A stretch of 64,000 nucleotides of DNA from Lysobacterales bacterium (GTDB lineage Bacteria; Pseudomonadota; Gammaproteobacteria; Xanthomonadales; Ahniellaceae). Where the stretch lies: positions 1 to 64,000 of the forward strand of contig JADKHK010000013.1 in assembly GCA_016721845.1 (NCBI GenBank), read 5' to 3'. A program made the translations under genes and the position numbers. Of this stretch, positions 1 to 10,861 are shown piece after piece. Position 1 is the stretch's first letter. The number at the start of each line of letters is the position of its first letter. The notes below the pieces were generated by a model. It was not told the origin of the DNA. It did no database searches and saw only the letters and a program-made list of their open reading frames with translations.

Positions 1-447
1 GCTGATGTACTTCCGGTCGAGCAGTTGGCGATGGCGTTCGAGCCTGGCGTCGGCCAGCGCAAGATCTGCTTCGGCCGAGGCCACGGCTTCCTCGCTAAGC
101 GCTGACTTGCAGGTTCAAGTCGTCGGGGACGAGGGTGAGAGTGCTCACTCTTTGCGCACGCGGGAACCTTCACATCGACCAGCCGCTTTGCCGATCTTGC
201 CGGCGACCCGTGCCCAACGTGCTCTGCACGCGCGCACGCACGTCGCCGGCATAGGTTTCCTGATCGCCACGGCTTCGAGTGGGAATCGGCTTGACCACGA
301 TCGCGGCTTGGCCGGCTCCAGCGGTTTGCCGGAGCCGCCACAACCGGCTGCAACGAGAACGAACATGGACACGAGTGCAGCAACGACAGGCGCGCGGGCA
401 AGGACACGGCAGATTCCGGTGGACGGGTTAATGAACCGGCATGGCAT
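1..447 (-). pseudogene. RND efflux periplasmic adaptor (AcrA/HlyD type), partial and frameshifted
   Basis: N-terminal part of a membrane-fusion protein that would link an inner-membrane RND pump to an outer-membrane channel. From the ATG at 447 the reading begins with a lipoprotein signal ending in LVAAGC. A different frame then gives IVVKPIPTRSRGDQETYAGD, typical of the first beta-barrel and lipoyl part of these adaptors. A third frame near the edge gives an alpha-hairpin segment (LADARLERHRQLLDRKYIS). At least two indels are needed to join these pieces, and the rest lies outside the window. The gene is divergent from a TetR-type regulator, the usual arrangement for RND pumps. Residues between the breaks look well conserved, so sequencing error is as likely as true decay. 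Confidence 0.7.
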
Positions 448-466
448 AGCATGGTTACTAAACCGA

Positions 467-476
467 ACTGTCCAGT
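467..476. promoter_or_regulatory. Candidate TetR operator (small palindrome)
   Basis: The inverted repeat ACTG-TC-CAGT lies in the AT-richer 97-base gap between the divergent efflux adaptor and TetR starts. TetR repressors of RND pumps usually bind palindromes in such gaps. The site is short and assigned by position only. Confidence 0.3.
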
Positions 477-543
477 ATTGTTGCGACCAAATCCGTGAAG
501 CCCGTGTCGAAGAAAAACCGCATGCCAGGGGCGGCCCAAGGAC

Positions 544-1148
544 ATGGGCAAGCGGATGCCATCCCTCGACGCCGCTAGCACCATAGTTCGACACCCATGG
601 CTTCGACGGTACCAGCATGGACACGATCGCGAAAGTCGCCGAGGTGTCCAAACTCACCGTCTACACGCCTCACTTTCGGCGAGAAGGACGCACTGTTCAA
701 GGCCGCGGTCGAGTCGAAGTGCGAGCAGCAGATGCCGGGCGGCGATCTTCCACGAGCCGGATGGTGCGCCGATCCGCGACGCCCTGCTCGATTGCATTAC
801 GGCTTTCACGGCCTGATTCATTGCAGTCCGGAATCGTTGTCCTTGCATCGCATGATGATCGCGAATGCCGGGCTTTCGACGCCCATCTGGCCGAGTTGTT
901 CGACGCCGGTCCAGCAAGACATTGTCGGATTTCCGAGCGATTTCGAACCAGGCGATCGCCGCCAGCCTGACATCCTCGATCCGCCGCGCGCTGCGCAACA
1001 CTTCTTCCGCCTGCCTGGCGCAGTGGTCATCCAGCAACCGTGCGGGCTGCTCGAAGCCGGTGCCGCGCGAAATTGCCGCGCACATCGACAGCGTCGTAGA
1101 TGTTCCTTGCGCGCCTACGGGCGGCCCAGCGCGGATCGCGGTCGCTGA
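544..1148 (+). pseudogene. TetR/AcrR-family repressor, frameshifted
   Basis: TetR-type DNA-binding repressor, probably of the adjacent divergent RND efflux gene. Frames joined across indels give LDAAS, then GFDGTSMDTIAKVAEVSKLT, then FGEKDALFKAAVESKCEQQM. This is the helix-turn-helix and helix 4 of AcrR-like regulators. The ligand-binding half continues with LIH.SPESLSLHRMMIANAG and ends near YGRPSADRGR. At least four frame changes occur in about 600 bases, too many for a working product as written. Conservation between breaks is high, so assembly error is possible. The start at 544 is approximate, and ATG 617 lies inside the HTH. Confidence 0.65.
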
Positions 1149-1276
1149 CTGCGGTGCTGGCAGCGTGACCCGTCTCCGCGCGCTGATCCCGGGTCAGCCG
1201 ACGTCGCAGGCACCACGAGTTCTCCCGAGAGCACGGTGCGGCAACGCAGTTCGAGCGCAGCGGCGGCGCTGCCGGA

Positions 1277-2507
1277 TTAACAGCGCGCCCGTCCTGGCAG
1301 CAATGCCGCCAAGCGTGCGATCAGGCGCAGCGGCATCGGCGGGCGCGTTTCGCGGCCAGCCAGTCCGCATGAGCAGATCCGGAACGGCGCTGGCATGCCC
1401 GGCGACGCAGCAATGCCCGACGCAGGACACGCATCAACGGACGGTCGTCGCCGTACAGGTACGACCGACAGCGTCGCGAGATAGAGCGGGTGCGCGATGG
1501 CGCGCAGGTCACGCTTTAAGTCGACCAGCACATCCATGGCCGCGAAATCGCGACCGCGACGTTGCGCGAGCAGGATGCGGTCGGCCAGCAAGGCGATGCC
1601 GCGCAGGCCGAGGTTGTAGCCGTGCGGTGATCGGGCATGCCGATCGCGGCGTCGCCGATGCAAGCGAAGCGTTCGGCCACGACGCGTTCCCGGCGCCACG
1701 CCGACCAGCGGATAGACATGGCGTTCGCCGACCAGATGCATCGCGCCGAGCCGATGCGCGTAATGGCGCGCGACCTCGTCGTTGAACGCTTCGGGCGACA
1801 GCGACTGCAGACCTGCGATGTCCGCGGGCGGCAAGGTGATGACCACCGAGGCGAGATCATGCTGCAGCGGCAACAGGGCCAAGGTCTGGCCATACGCCAG
1901 CCACTCCCAGGCGATGCCGGGCTGCGGTTTTCGAGGCGCATGCGACAGACCAGCATGCTGCGCCTGAAATCGCGATGACGCGGCAATGCCGGCGGCGCGG
2001 CGACTGCTGGAGAAGCGGCTGTCGGCCGCGACCACGAGCCGGGCTCGGCAGAGCGTTCCATCGTCGAGTGTGACTTGAGCATGCGTGGCCTCGTTCCTCA
2101 CCTCGACGACCTTGCGCCCGAGCCGCCAGTCGATCCCCTCCTGCGCCGTCGCCACCGCGTAAGCGACGCGACGCAGCGCGTGGTTGCTGGCCATCCAGCC
2201 GAGCGCGGCCGCGCCCTGCGGTGTCGACACGCGCATCGGCTCGGTCGAATCGCCGTCGAAGACTTGTGCCTCGCGCAGTCGCGCGAATTCGTCGGAGCCG
2301 AGCAGCGGCCATTGCCCCAGTCTCGAGCAATTGCCGCGACAGTGGGGTCAAGGCGATCTCGCGGCCATCGTCCAGCGGTTGCGCCAGCGATTCGCGCGTG
2401 CCCGGGTCCACGATGCAGACTGCCAAGCCCTGGCGCGCGAGCACGCCGGCCAGGCTTAGGCCGGCCGGGCCGGCACCGATGACGAGAATGTCGTGGATAT
2501 CGTGCAT
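1277..2507 (-). pseudogene. FAD-dependent hydroxylase of the UbiH/UbiM family, multiply frameshifted
   Basis: Flavoprotein monooxygenase resembling ubiquinone-ring hydroxylases, closest to the UbiM type by memory of the family. From ATG 2507 the protein opens MHDIHDILVIGAGPAGLSLA, with the FAD-binding GxGxxG fold. A frame change near 2325 is followed by LGQWPLLGSDEFARLREAQV and a long intact middle section (WMASNHALRRV, then WEWLAYGQTLALLPLQ). The second FAD motif, FACIGDAAIGM, and HGYNLGLRGIALLADRIL are in different frames. At least five indels are needed to rebuild the gene. A pseudogene and a badly sequenced functional gene cannot be told apart here. Confidence 0.65.
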
Positions 2508-2613
2508 GGCCGCGCTCCGTGGGATGCGGCATCGTCGAGCATGGCCCGCGGCCGTGCGTTGACTCAGATCAGGTCGGCGCGGCGCGCATCGACTCGGTGT
2601 CGGCGGGGGTGCG

Positions 2614-3663
2614 TCACTGCGACACGCACAGGGCCAGCAACCACGCATTCAAGGTCCCGATGTCACCGCTCGCGTCGTCAGCAATGCGCAGCTGCCAGGC
2701 GCCTTGGGCCTGTTTCCCGTTGAACGCGACATAGGACGACTCCGGGCGGAAGCAGCCCGTAAATGGCGCCGATCCGCTGGTGATCGCGGTGGCACAGGCC
2801 GAGTTGAATATCGTGTTCGTGTAGTTGGCGCCTGAGGCACCATTGTCGGTGGAGGTCTCGACGCTGGTGGCGTCCGGTGCGAGCAGGGCGATGTCGAGGT
2901 CCGAATCGAACGTGTGGGTTGCGTTCAACCGCATCACCACGCGCTGCACCTGTCCTCGCCCGCCGACCGCGATTGCGCTGCCGACGCCGACGGGCTGGTT
3001 GTCCGGGATCGACTTGGGGACATCCGCGGAGGTGTACACCACGGCGGTCTGGCCCGCGGCGCATGCACCCACCGATGCATTGCAGTGCAGGGCACAACGG
3101 GCGTCGGCACAGTCGATGAGTCCGTTGCCATCGTTATCGAGGCTGTCGTTGCAGTTGATTTCGAACGGCGACTGGCAGACAGAAGGGCTGCCGATGCAGG
3201 TATAGGGTGCCTCGATCGTGCACGTGTCCGAACAGCCATCGTTGTTCAGCAGGTTGTCGTCGTCGCACTGCTCGTTGCTGGCAATCACGCCGTCGCCGCA
3301 GATCGACAGGCAGACCGACGGTTCCCCGATGCATTGGTAGCCGGTTTCGACGAAGCAGAATCGGCGATTGCAGCCGTCGCCGCCGTCCGGGTTGCCGTCG
3401 TCGCATTCTTCGTAGGGACCGTCGAGCACCCCGTCGCCGCAATTGAAGAATCGGCAGTTGGCGGCGCAACCGTCATTCGCTTCCGCGTTGTTGTCGTCGC
3501 ACTGTTCCGCATCCTGGACGATGTTGTCCGGACAGAGCGACGCCTCCATGCTGGTTCTGAACAAGGGCGAGAACACATCGCCGACGCCGCTGTCGCCGGC
3601 AAGAACGACAGGGCTCGACGCGACGCCGAACACGAGCAAGCTTGCGATCAGGTTCCGAGTCAA
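2614..3663 (-). CDS. Secreted protein with Cys-rich DUF4215 repeats and a P-domain
   Basis: Predicted exported protein of 349 aa. I chose the TTG start at 3663 because GGAGAA precedes it by six bases and it begins a clear signal peptide (MTRNLIASLLVFGVASSPVV). An in-frame ATG at 3753 would place that hydrophobic segment internally. Residues about 44-163 hold three Cys-rich units of the DUF4215 type, with signatures EQCDDNN, CGDGVLDG, EECDDGN and EQCDDDN. A Cys- and Asp-rich loop (CNDSLDNDGNGLIDC) follows. The last 130 or so residues resemble a proprotein-convertase P-domain (DSDLDIALLAP, GAWQLRIADDASGD, GTLNAWLL). No protease domain is present. A role as a surface or adhesion protein is inference. 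It reads intact between two damaged genes. Confidence 0.75.
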   Translation of the reverse strand: MTRNLIASLLVFGVASSPVVLAGDSGVGDVFSPLFRTSMEASLCPDNIVQDAEQCDDNNAEANDGCAANCRFFNCGDGVLDGPYEECDDGNPDGGDGCNRRFCFVETGYQCIGEPSVCLSICGDGVIASNEQCDDDNLLNNDGCSDTCTIEAPYTCIGSPSVCQSPFEINCNDSLDNDGNGLIDCADARCALHCNASVGACAAGQTAVVYTSADVPKSIPDNQPVGVGSAIAVGGRGQVQRVVMRLNATHTFDSDLDIALLAPDATSVETSTDNGASGANYTNTIFNSACATAITSGSAPFTGCFRPESSYVAFNGKQAQGAWQLRIADDASGDIGTLNAWLLALCVSQ

Positions 3664-3792
3664 GACGGGTTCTCCGGCGACGCCGCGAGCGTAGCCGGGA
3701 CGAAAACCGCAGTCACGCCGCTCGAGCCCGTCGGATTGACGCGTTCGCGACACGCGTGATGAAACAATCGTGCGGTTTACTTCGAGGTTGCC

Positions 3793-4762
3793 ATGCAGAA
3801 TCTGCTCGACCCCGCCATCCTGTTCTTCGTGTTCGGCTTGCTGGCCGGATTCGTTCGCTCCAATCTCGAGATCCCCGCCGATCGCACGGTTCCTGTCCCT
3901 GTACCTGCTGATGGCGCTGGGTCTGAAGGGCGGCTTTGCGTTGCGCGAATCCGGCCTTACCCCGGATGTGGTCTCCAGTTTGGCGCTAGCGGTGTTGATG
4001 GCCGTCAGCGTTCCTGCGCTCGGCTACCTGATCTTGCGTCGGTTCCTCAACGGCTATGACGCGGCGGCGTTGGCGGCGACCTACGGTTCGGTGAGCGCGG
4101 TCACATTCATCACGGCCGTCCAGTTCCTCGAGCAGAACCACGTGTCGTATGGCGGACATATGGCGGCGGCCATGGCGCTCATGGAATCACCGGCCATCGT
4201 CATGGCGGTCATGCTGGCGAACTGGACGCGGCAGCAGCAAGCCGGTGGCGAGGGGTCGCGGTCGGCGATCTCGCCGTCCAAGGTCCTGCATGAGTCCTTC
4301 ACCGATGGCGCGCAGCTGCTGTTGCTGGGCGCGATGGTCGTGGGTGTAGTGACGGGGGAGTCCGGCGAACGCGCCATGCAACCGTTCTCGGGCGATCTCT
4401 TCAAGGGCATGCTGTCGTTCTTCCTGCTCGACATGGGCCTGCTCGCTTCGCGCAACATCGGTGAGCTGCGCGGCAAGTCGCCGTGGTTGCTGCTCTACGC
4501 CTTGCTGGCGCCCTGGGTCCATGCCGCCATGGCCCTGGGGCTGGCGCGGGTTGCGGGCTTGTCCGTCGGCGACACCACCCTGCTCATGGTGCTGGCCGCC
4601 AGCGCGTCCTACATCGCCGTGCCTGCGGTAGTCCGACAGGCGATCCCCGAGGCGAATCCGTCGCTGTACTTCGGCATGTCGCTCGGTCTGACCTTTCCCT
4701 TCAACATCCTGTTCGGCATTCCGATTTACCACGCGGTGGCGCGATGGGCTGCTGAACAGTGA
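3793..4762 (+). CDS. Sodium-dependent bicarbonate transporter family permease (SbtA-like), one frameshift
   Basis: Multi-pass membrane protein of the SbtA/DUF897 family, whose characterised cyanobacterial members take up bicarbonate with sodium. From ATG 3793 the protein begins MQNLLDPAILFFVFGLLAGF. Near 3882 the frame shifts, and the downstream frame continues SLYLLMALGLKGGFALRESG to the stop at 4762. Family traits include GLKGG, the glycine-rich symmetric half-repeats, and the C-terminal half (LLMVLAASASYIAVPAVVR, then NPSLYFGMSLGLTFPFNI). With the frame restored the length is about 322 aa, normal for the family. The substrate here is inferred from homology only; many proteobacterial members are uncharacterised. 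Confidence 0.75.
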
Positions 4763-4798
4763 GCGCCTGCGACGCGACTCCCGCCTGGCCCTGAAACC

Positions 4799-4897
4799 TG
4801 CTTCAATGCGCGCCAGCGGGGGTGCCGCGCCATGCGCCGGCTGAGAGAGACCCTTTGAACCTGATCCGATTCGCATCGGCGTAGGGAAGCTTCGATG
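4799..4897 (+). promoter_or_regulatory. TPP riboswitch (Thi-box) upstream of thiC
   Basis: The thiamine pyrophosphate aptamer is recognisable from its conserved blocks: GGGGGTGCC near 4818, CTGAGAGAGACCC near 4841, TTGAACCTGATC near 4854, and GCGTAGGGAAGC near 4879. They are in the right order and spacing for helices P2-P5 of the THI element. It ends about 50 bases before the thiC start, so control of translation initiation by occlusion of the ribosome site is likely. No clear intrinsic terminator lies between aptamer and gene. TPP binding should repress thiC. Confidence 0.95.
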
Positions 4898-4946
4898 AGG
4901 ACTTGCGTCCGGCATCGGCACTCCGCATCCATTCCGAGGAGTTGCC

Positions 4947-6812
<1,866 letters not shown>

Positions 6813-6822
<10 letters not shown>

Positions 6823-6836
6823 TTTCACTCCGGCTT
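6813..6836 (+). terminator. Hairpin at the end of thiC
   Basis: GCCGGAGTGA and TCACTCCGGC form a ten-base perfect stem with almost no loop, overlapping the thiC stop codon. The following T-tract is weak (TTC), so termination may be inefficient or Rho-assisted. Confidence 0.45.
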
Positions 6837-6940
6837 CGCACGCGTGAAATCGATCGCGACGATTTCTTGGCGCGGCCTTGAGTTCTCTCCGTGTTGAATG
6901 CGGCCACCCGAAAGGGCCCACAACAACCGAGGAGAACCCG

Positions 6941-7546
6941 ATGAACACCGCAATCCGCAATACCGCATTGGCCTTGGCCCTGCTGCTGCCGCTGTCGGCA
7001 TCGGCAGAAGGCTTCCGTGCATCGCTGAGCGCCTTCAACCTGAACCCGAAATCCGACAACGGCGCGCTCGCCAACGGCGCGCTCGACGTGTCGGTCAACA
7101 GCGAAACCAACTTCACCCTGGCCGGCGAATACGCCTTCACCGACAACTGGAGCGTCGAAGTGCAATACGGCTTCGGCTTCGACCACGAAGTCAGCCTCAA
7201 CGGCGCCAAGTCGCTCGAGATCACACACAAGCCGCTGACCGTGGCCGGCAAATACACGTTCGGCGGCGACAAGCTGCGTCCGTATCTCGGCCTCGGCCTC
7301 AACCGCACCAGCTTCGGAGATGAGCGCGAGTTCGGACCGATCGCCGGTACCAATACTTCGCTGGACGATTCGACCGGACTGGCTGCCCTGGCCGGTGTGG
7401 AGTTCGCACTGAACGAGCGTTTCGCGTTGCGCGGCGAAGCCCGCTTCATCGACATGGACACGGATGTGGCTGTCAACGGCGATGATGTCGGTACGGCGAA
7501 CGTGGATCCGCTTCTGATCGGCGTGTCGGCTGTCCTGAAGTTCTGA
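6941..7546 (+). CDS. OmpW/AlkL-family outer-membrane beta-barrel protein
   Basis: Small outer-membrane barrel of 201 aa. ATG 6941 is preceded by GAGGAGAA and starts a signal peptide (MNTAIRNTALALALLLPLSA) cleaved after SASA. Alternating hydrophobic strands follow, with family phrases FNLNPKSDNG, TLAGEYAFTDNWSVEV, LRPYLGLGLNRTSF and LRGEARFIDMD. The C-terminal residue is Phe (SAVLKF), the usual BAM recognition signal. OmpW-type proteins form narrow channels for small hydrophobic molecules. Substrate and regulation cannot be read from this sequence. It converges on the LON-domain gene, six bases away. Confidence 0.85.
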   Translation: MNTAIRNTALALALLLPLSASAEGFRASLSAFNLNPKSDNGALANGALDVSVNSETNFTLAGEYAFTDNWSVEVQYGFGFDHEVSLNGAKSLEITHKPLTVAGKYTFGGDKLRPYLGLGLNRTSFGDEREFGPIAGTNTSLDDSTGLAALAGVEFALNERFALRGEARFIDMDTDVAVNGDDVGTANVDPLLIGVSAVLKF

Positions 7547-7552
7547 TCGCGC

Positions 7553-8143
7553 TCAGTCCGACTGGAAGCGCGGCAGCTGTTCGATGATCCATTGCAGGCG
7601 CTGGAGCGGGTCGCCCTGTTCCAGCGCCTGCTGCTTTTCGGCAGTGTCGAGCGGCAGGCGCTCGATCACGCGCCAGCTCACCCAGTCGGCATCGTCGAAG
7701 CGCGCCTTCTCGGCGGCTGCGAGTTGCGAATGGCCATGTTCGGCGAGGCGTTCGAGGATCGTCACCAGCACGGCGTATTCGACCGGAACCGGCATCGCGG
7801 GTGCGGGCTCGGACCATGCCACCTCGGCGACGCGCAGGCCGTTTCCCTCGACCTGACTGTCGAGGACGCGAAATCGCCGGGCCCCTTCGACGCGGATGCC
7901 GAGCAGGCCGTCGGGCAGCGTGTTGAAGTCGATGATGCGTGCCTCGCAACCGACCGCGTGAATCGTGCTGCCGGCATCGGTGTCTTGTCCTTCCTGGATC
8001 AGCACGACGCCGAATCCGCAGCCCTTACGGCTGCAGTCGCGGACCAGATCGAGGTAGCGCGTTTCGAAGATGCGCAAGTCCAGCCAGGCACCCGGCAGCA
8101 GCACCGAATTCAGCGGGAACAACGGCAACGTGTCGTGGCTCAT
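7553..8143 (-). CDS. LON substrate-binding domain protein
   Basis: Stand-alone 196-aa protein homologous to the N-terminal substrate-recognition domain of Lon protease, without ATPase or peptidase parts. The opening PLFPLNSVLLPGAWLDLRIF and the following ETRYLDLVRDC are characteristic, as is the G-I-R-V-E-G-A-R-R-F strand in the middle. Such proteins are common in proteobacteria, but their cellular role is poorly defined. Its start overlaps the mpl stop by four bases (ATGA), so it is co-transcribed with and translationally coupled to mpl. Confidence 0.9.
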   Translation of the reverse strand: MSHDTLPLFPLNSVLLPGAWLDLRIFETRYLDLVRDCSRKGCGFGVVLIQEGQDTDAGSTIHAVGCEARIIDFNTLPDGLLGIRVEGARRFRVLDSQVEGNGLRVAEVAWSEPAPAMPVPVEYAVLVTILERLAEHGHSQLAAAEKARFDDADWVSWRVIERLPLDTAEKQQALEQGDPLQRLQWIIEQLPRFQSD

Positions 8144-9498
8144 GCGCCGATCCTTTGCGCGTACCGGCGCGGCGCATTGTCGAAGCCGCCGTTGGACATG
8201 AACACCACGCTGTCGCCGGGGCGAGCGCGCATTTGCAATTCGTCCAGCAGTGCATCGACGGTCGTGACCGCGATCGCGGCGCCACGGACCGCAGCGATGA
8301 CCTGGTCGGCATGCCAGGGCAATTCCGGGCGCGCGAGAAAGACGACGACATCGGCATCGGCCAACGAGGGTGCCAGTCCGTCGGCATGTGCGCCCATGCG
8401 CATCGAATTCGAGCGCGGCTCGATCGCGACGACGATGCGGCCCTCGCCGACTTTGGCGCGCAATCCGGCGAGCGTGGTCGCGATCGCGGTCGGGTGATGC
8501 GCGAAGTCGTCATAGACGCGGATGCCACTGCGATCGGCCACCCGTTCCATCCGACGTTTCGGATTGCGGAAGCCGGACAAGGCCTCGACTGCACGTGCCG
8601 GTTCGATGCCATAGGCCGCTGCGGCCGCGACCGCCGCGAGTGCGTTCATCACGTTGTGGCGGCCCAGGGTTTCCCAATGTGCGTCGCCGATCGCGACGCC
8701 GCGATGCAGGACGCGGAATGCACTGCCGTCGGGCGCGAGCAGTTCGGCGCGCCATTCGGCGTCGCGGTCGATCGCGAAGCGTTCGACGGGTGTCCAGCAG
8801 CCTTTCGCGAGCACGCGCGCGAGTGCATCGTCTTCGCCGTTCACGATCAGGCGGCCATTGCCGGGCACGGTGCGGACCAGATGATGGAACTGGCGCTCGA
8901 TGTCGGCGAGCGAATCGAAGATGTCGGCGTGGTCGAATTCGAGATTGTTGAGCACCGCGATCTCGGGCCGGTAATGCACGAACTTCGAACGCTTGTCGAA
9001 AAAGGCGGTGTCGTACTCGTCGGCTTCGACGACAAAGGCGTCGCCGGCACCGAATCGCGCCGAGACGCCGAAGTTTTCCGGCACGCCACCGACCAGAAAG
9101 CCGGGATGCGCGCCGCAGGCGTCCAGAAGCCATGCGAGCAGGCTGGTGGTCGTGGTCTTGCCGTGGGTGCCGGCCACCGCGAGCACACGCTTCGACGCGA
9201 GCACCCGTTCGCCCAGCCATTGCGGCCCGGAGATATAGCGCAGGCGCTGGTCGAGCGCGTATTCCATGGCGGCATTGCCGCGCGAGATCGCATTGCCGAC
9301 GATGGTCAGGTCCGGTGCCGGCTGCAGGTGTTCGGCGCGATAACCCTGCAGCAAGGTGATACCGAGTTGTTCGAGCTGGGTGCTCATCGGCGGATAGACG
9401 TTCTGGTCCGATCCGGCGACGGTCTCGCCAAGCTCGCGCGCCAGTGCGGCGATGCCGCCCATGAACGTGCCACAGATACCGAGGATGTGCAGGGTCAT
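8140..9498 (-). CDS. mpl: UDP-N-acetylmuramate:L-Ala-gamma-D-Glu-meso-DAP ligase Mpl
   Basis: Murein-recycling ligase that attaches the recovered tripeptide to UDP-MurNAc, bypassing MurC, MurD and MurE. It is 452 aa and starts MTLHILGICGTFMGGIAALA, the Mpl variant of the Mur Rossmann domain. The ATP loop GTHGKTTTT is at residues 110-118, and VVEADEYDTAFFDKRSKFVH is the central Mur-ligase signature. The C-terminal domain carries RRMERV, YDDFAHHPTAI and EPRSNSMRMG, where the Mpl-type DDFAHHPTA motif contacts the peptide. It is the middle gene of a three-gene minus-strand operon with four-base overlaps on both sides. Confidence 0.97.
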   Translation of the reverse strand: MTLHILGICGTFMGGIAALARELGETVAGSDQNVYPPMSTQLEQLGITLLQGYRAEHLQPAPDLTIVGNAISRGNAAMEYALDQRLRYISGPQWLGERVLASKRVLAVAGTHGKTTTTSLLAWLLDACGAHPGFLVGGVPENFGVSARFGAGDAFVVEADEYDTAFFDKRSKFVHYRPEIAVLNNLEFDHADIFDSLADIERQFHHLVRTVPGNGRLIVNGEDDALARVLAKGCWTPVERFAIDRDAEWRAELLAPDGSAFRVLHRGVAIGDAHWETLGRHNVMNALAAVAAAAAYGIEPARAVEALSGFRNPKRRMERVADRSGIRVYDDFAHHPTAIATTLAGLRAKVGEGRIVVAIEPRSNSMRMGAHADGLAPSLADADVVVFLARPELPWHADQVIAAVRGAAIAVTTVDALLDELQMRARPGDSVVFMSNGGFDNAPRRYAQRIGA

Positions 9499-10022
9499 CG
9501 AAAAGCCTGTGCGAAGAGGAGGGCGATCACGAATTCGGCGGCGGCAATCAGCAGGACCAGGGCAAGTGCCCGCGACCAGGCGATGTCCAGCGCCTGGCGC
9601 AGCACATGCACTCGCAGCGCCAGGTACCAGATCAGCAGCGGCATCATCAGGCCCATCAACACGGCCTGTCCGGGCTTCAGATCCTCGGGATTCTTGGGGA
9701 TCGGCAGCACCGCGGCCAGCAACACCAGCGTCAGCAGCGACAGCGCCACACGCACCAGCAGCAGTGCGGTCGCGGTCTGCACGAAGCGTGCCCGCTTGTC
9801 CGCCATCGTGAGCAGACCGTGGATCAGCAGCAGGGCAACGCCGTTGTTGATGGCGGCCAGCAACGGATCTCCGGCCTGACCGGTCAATGCGCGGGCCGCG
9901 ACGGCGTCGATCACGATCATCGCGATGAACAGCACGGGCAGCAGGCTCGGCGCGTACGGCACATCGGCCGGGCCGCGGCGGAACAGGAACAGATCGCGGA
10001 GCACGCTCAGCCAGACATTCAT
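9495..10022 (-). CDS. Conserved membrane protein of unknown function
   Basis: Integral membrane protein of 175 aa from ATG 10022. About five hydrophobic segments are visible: VLFIAMIVIDAVAAR, LLAAINNGVALLLIHGLL, LLLVRVALSLLTLVLLAAVL, AVLMGLMMPLLIWYLAL and LALVLLIAAAEFVIALLF. Short charged linkers such as ADKRARF and PIPKNPEDLKPG separate them. I do not recognise a named family. The stop overlaps the mpl start by four bases, so it heads the operon with mpl and the LON-domain gene. A link to envelope or murein recycling is only suggested by position. It is divergent from the TusA-like gene, with 31 bases between. Confidence 0.7.
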   Translation of the reverse strand: MNVWLSVLRDLFLFRRGPADVPYAPSLLPVLFIAMIVIDAVAARALTGQAGDPLLAAINNGVALLLIHGLLTMADKRARFVQTATALLLVRVALSLLTLVLLAAVLPIPKNPEDLKPGQAVLMGLMMPLLIWYLALRVHVLRQALDIAWSRALALVLLIAAAEFVIALLFAQAFR

Positions 10023-10053
10023 GTCATGCGCTCGCCGATGGCATGATGGTGCG

Positions 10054-10290
10054 ATGGACCAGCCCGAACCCATCATCGTCGACGCACGCGGACTGCAGTG
10101 TCCGCAGCCCGTGTTGCAGGCGCGTGCGAGCTTGCGTGGCCTCGCCCCTGGCGCGCAGATCGTGCTGCTCGCGACCGATCCGCTGGCCAGCGTCGACGTT
10201 CGTGCATTCTGTCTGCGCGCCGGTCATCGCATCGTGTCGGAAGAACGGGTCGGCGATCATCTGCGCTTCACGCTCGCGCGCGGCGACTGA
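10054..10290 (+). CDS. TusA-family sulfur-carrier protein
   Basis: Small protein of 78 aa with the TusA/SirA/YeeD fold. The hallmark CPxP is at residues 16-19 in DARGLQCPQPV, where the Cys carries persulfide sulfur in characterised members. The remainder (LLATDPLASVDVRAFCLRAG) fits the family's second beta-alpha unit. TusA relays sulfur to tRNA thiolation and molybdenum-cofactor enzymes. Whether this copy is TusA itself or a paralogue cannot be decided, since no TusBCDE genes are nearby. It converges on adk, with only one base between the stop codons. Confidence 0.85.
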   Translation: MDQPEPIIVDARGLQCPQPVLQARASLRGLAPGAQIVLLATDPLASVDVRAFCLRAGHRIVSEERVGDHLRFTLARGD

Positions 10291-10291
10291 C

Positions 10292-10861
10292 TCAGGCGAC
10301 GGCCTTGACCGCCGCGAGGATGCGCGCCGTCACGTCGGCCAGTTCGCCCACGCCGTCGATCTCGACCAGCTTGCCGCTGCGCGCGTAGAACTCGGCGACC
10401 GGGGCGGTCTGTTCGGCATACACGGCGAGACGGCCGCGCACGACTTCCGGGTCATCATCCTTGCGGCCCTGTTCGGCAAAACGCTTGGCGCAGCGCGCGA
10501 GAATGGCCTCGTTCGGCACGTTGAGTTTGATCACGATGTCGAGCGGCTGCCCGATGCGCGCCAGCAAGGTCCCGAGCGCATCGGCCTGGACCAGGTTGCG
10601 CGGATAGCCGTCAAGGATGAAGCCGGGCTTGGCGTCGGCTTCGGCGAGGCGGTCTTCGAGCATGCCGAGCACCAGGTCGTCGGACACCAGCTGACCGGCT
10701 TCCATCACCGCCTTGGCCTTGCATCCGAGTTCGGTGCCGCGTGCGACATGACCGCGCAGCAAGTCTCCGGTGGAGATATGCGGAATGCCGAACGTGCTCT
10801 TGAGGATTGCCGCCTGCGTGCCCTTGCCGGAGCCGGGCGCGCCAAAAAACACGATGCGCAT
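10292..10861 (-). CDS. adk: Adenylate kinase (short-lid form)
   Basis: Interconverts ATP plus AMP with two ADP. ATG 10861 gives 189 aa beginning MRIVFFGAPGSGKGTQAA, with the P-loop GAPGSGKGT at residues 7-15. The AMP site ISTGDLLR and the motif GFILDGYPRN are present. The LID is the short type (KRFAEQGRKDDDPEVVRGRL) without the zinc-finger insertion of longer bacterial forms, as in Xanthomonas enzymes. An upstream in-frame start would add an unrelated N-terminus and was rejected. The divergent neighbour is the PPi-dependent phosphofructokinase, so two adenylate/phosphate-balance genes share one intergenic region. Confidence 0.97.
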   Translation of the reverse strand: MRIVFFGAPGSGKGTQAAILKSTFGIPHISTGDLLRGHVARGTELGCKAKAVMEAGQLVSDDLVLGMLEDRLAEADAKPGFILDGYPRNLVQADALGTLLARIGQPLDIVIKLNVPNEAILARCAKRFAEQGRKDDDPEVVRGRLAVYAEQTAPVAEFYARSGKLVEIDGVGELADVTARILAAVKAVA

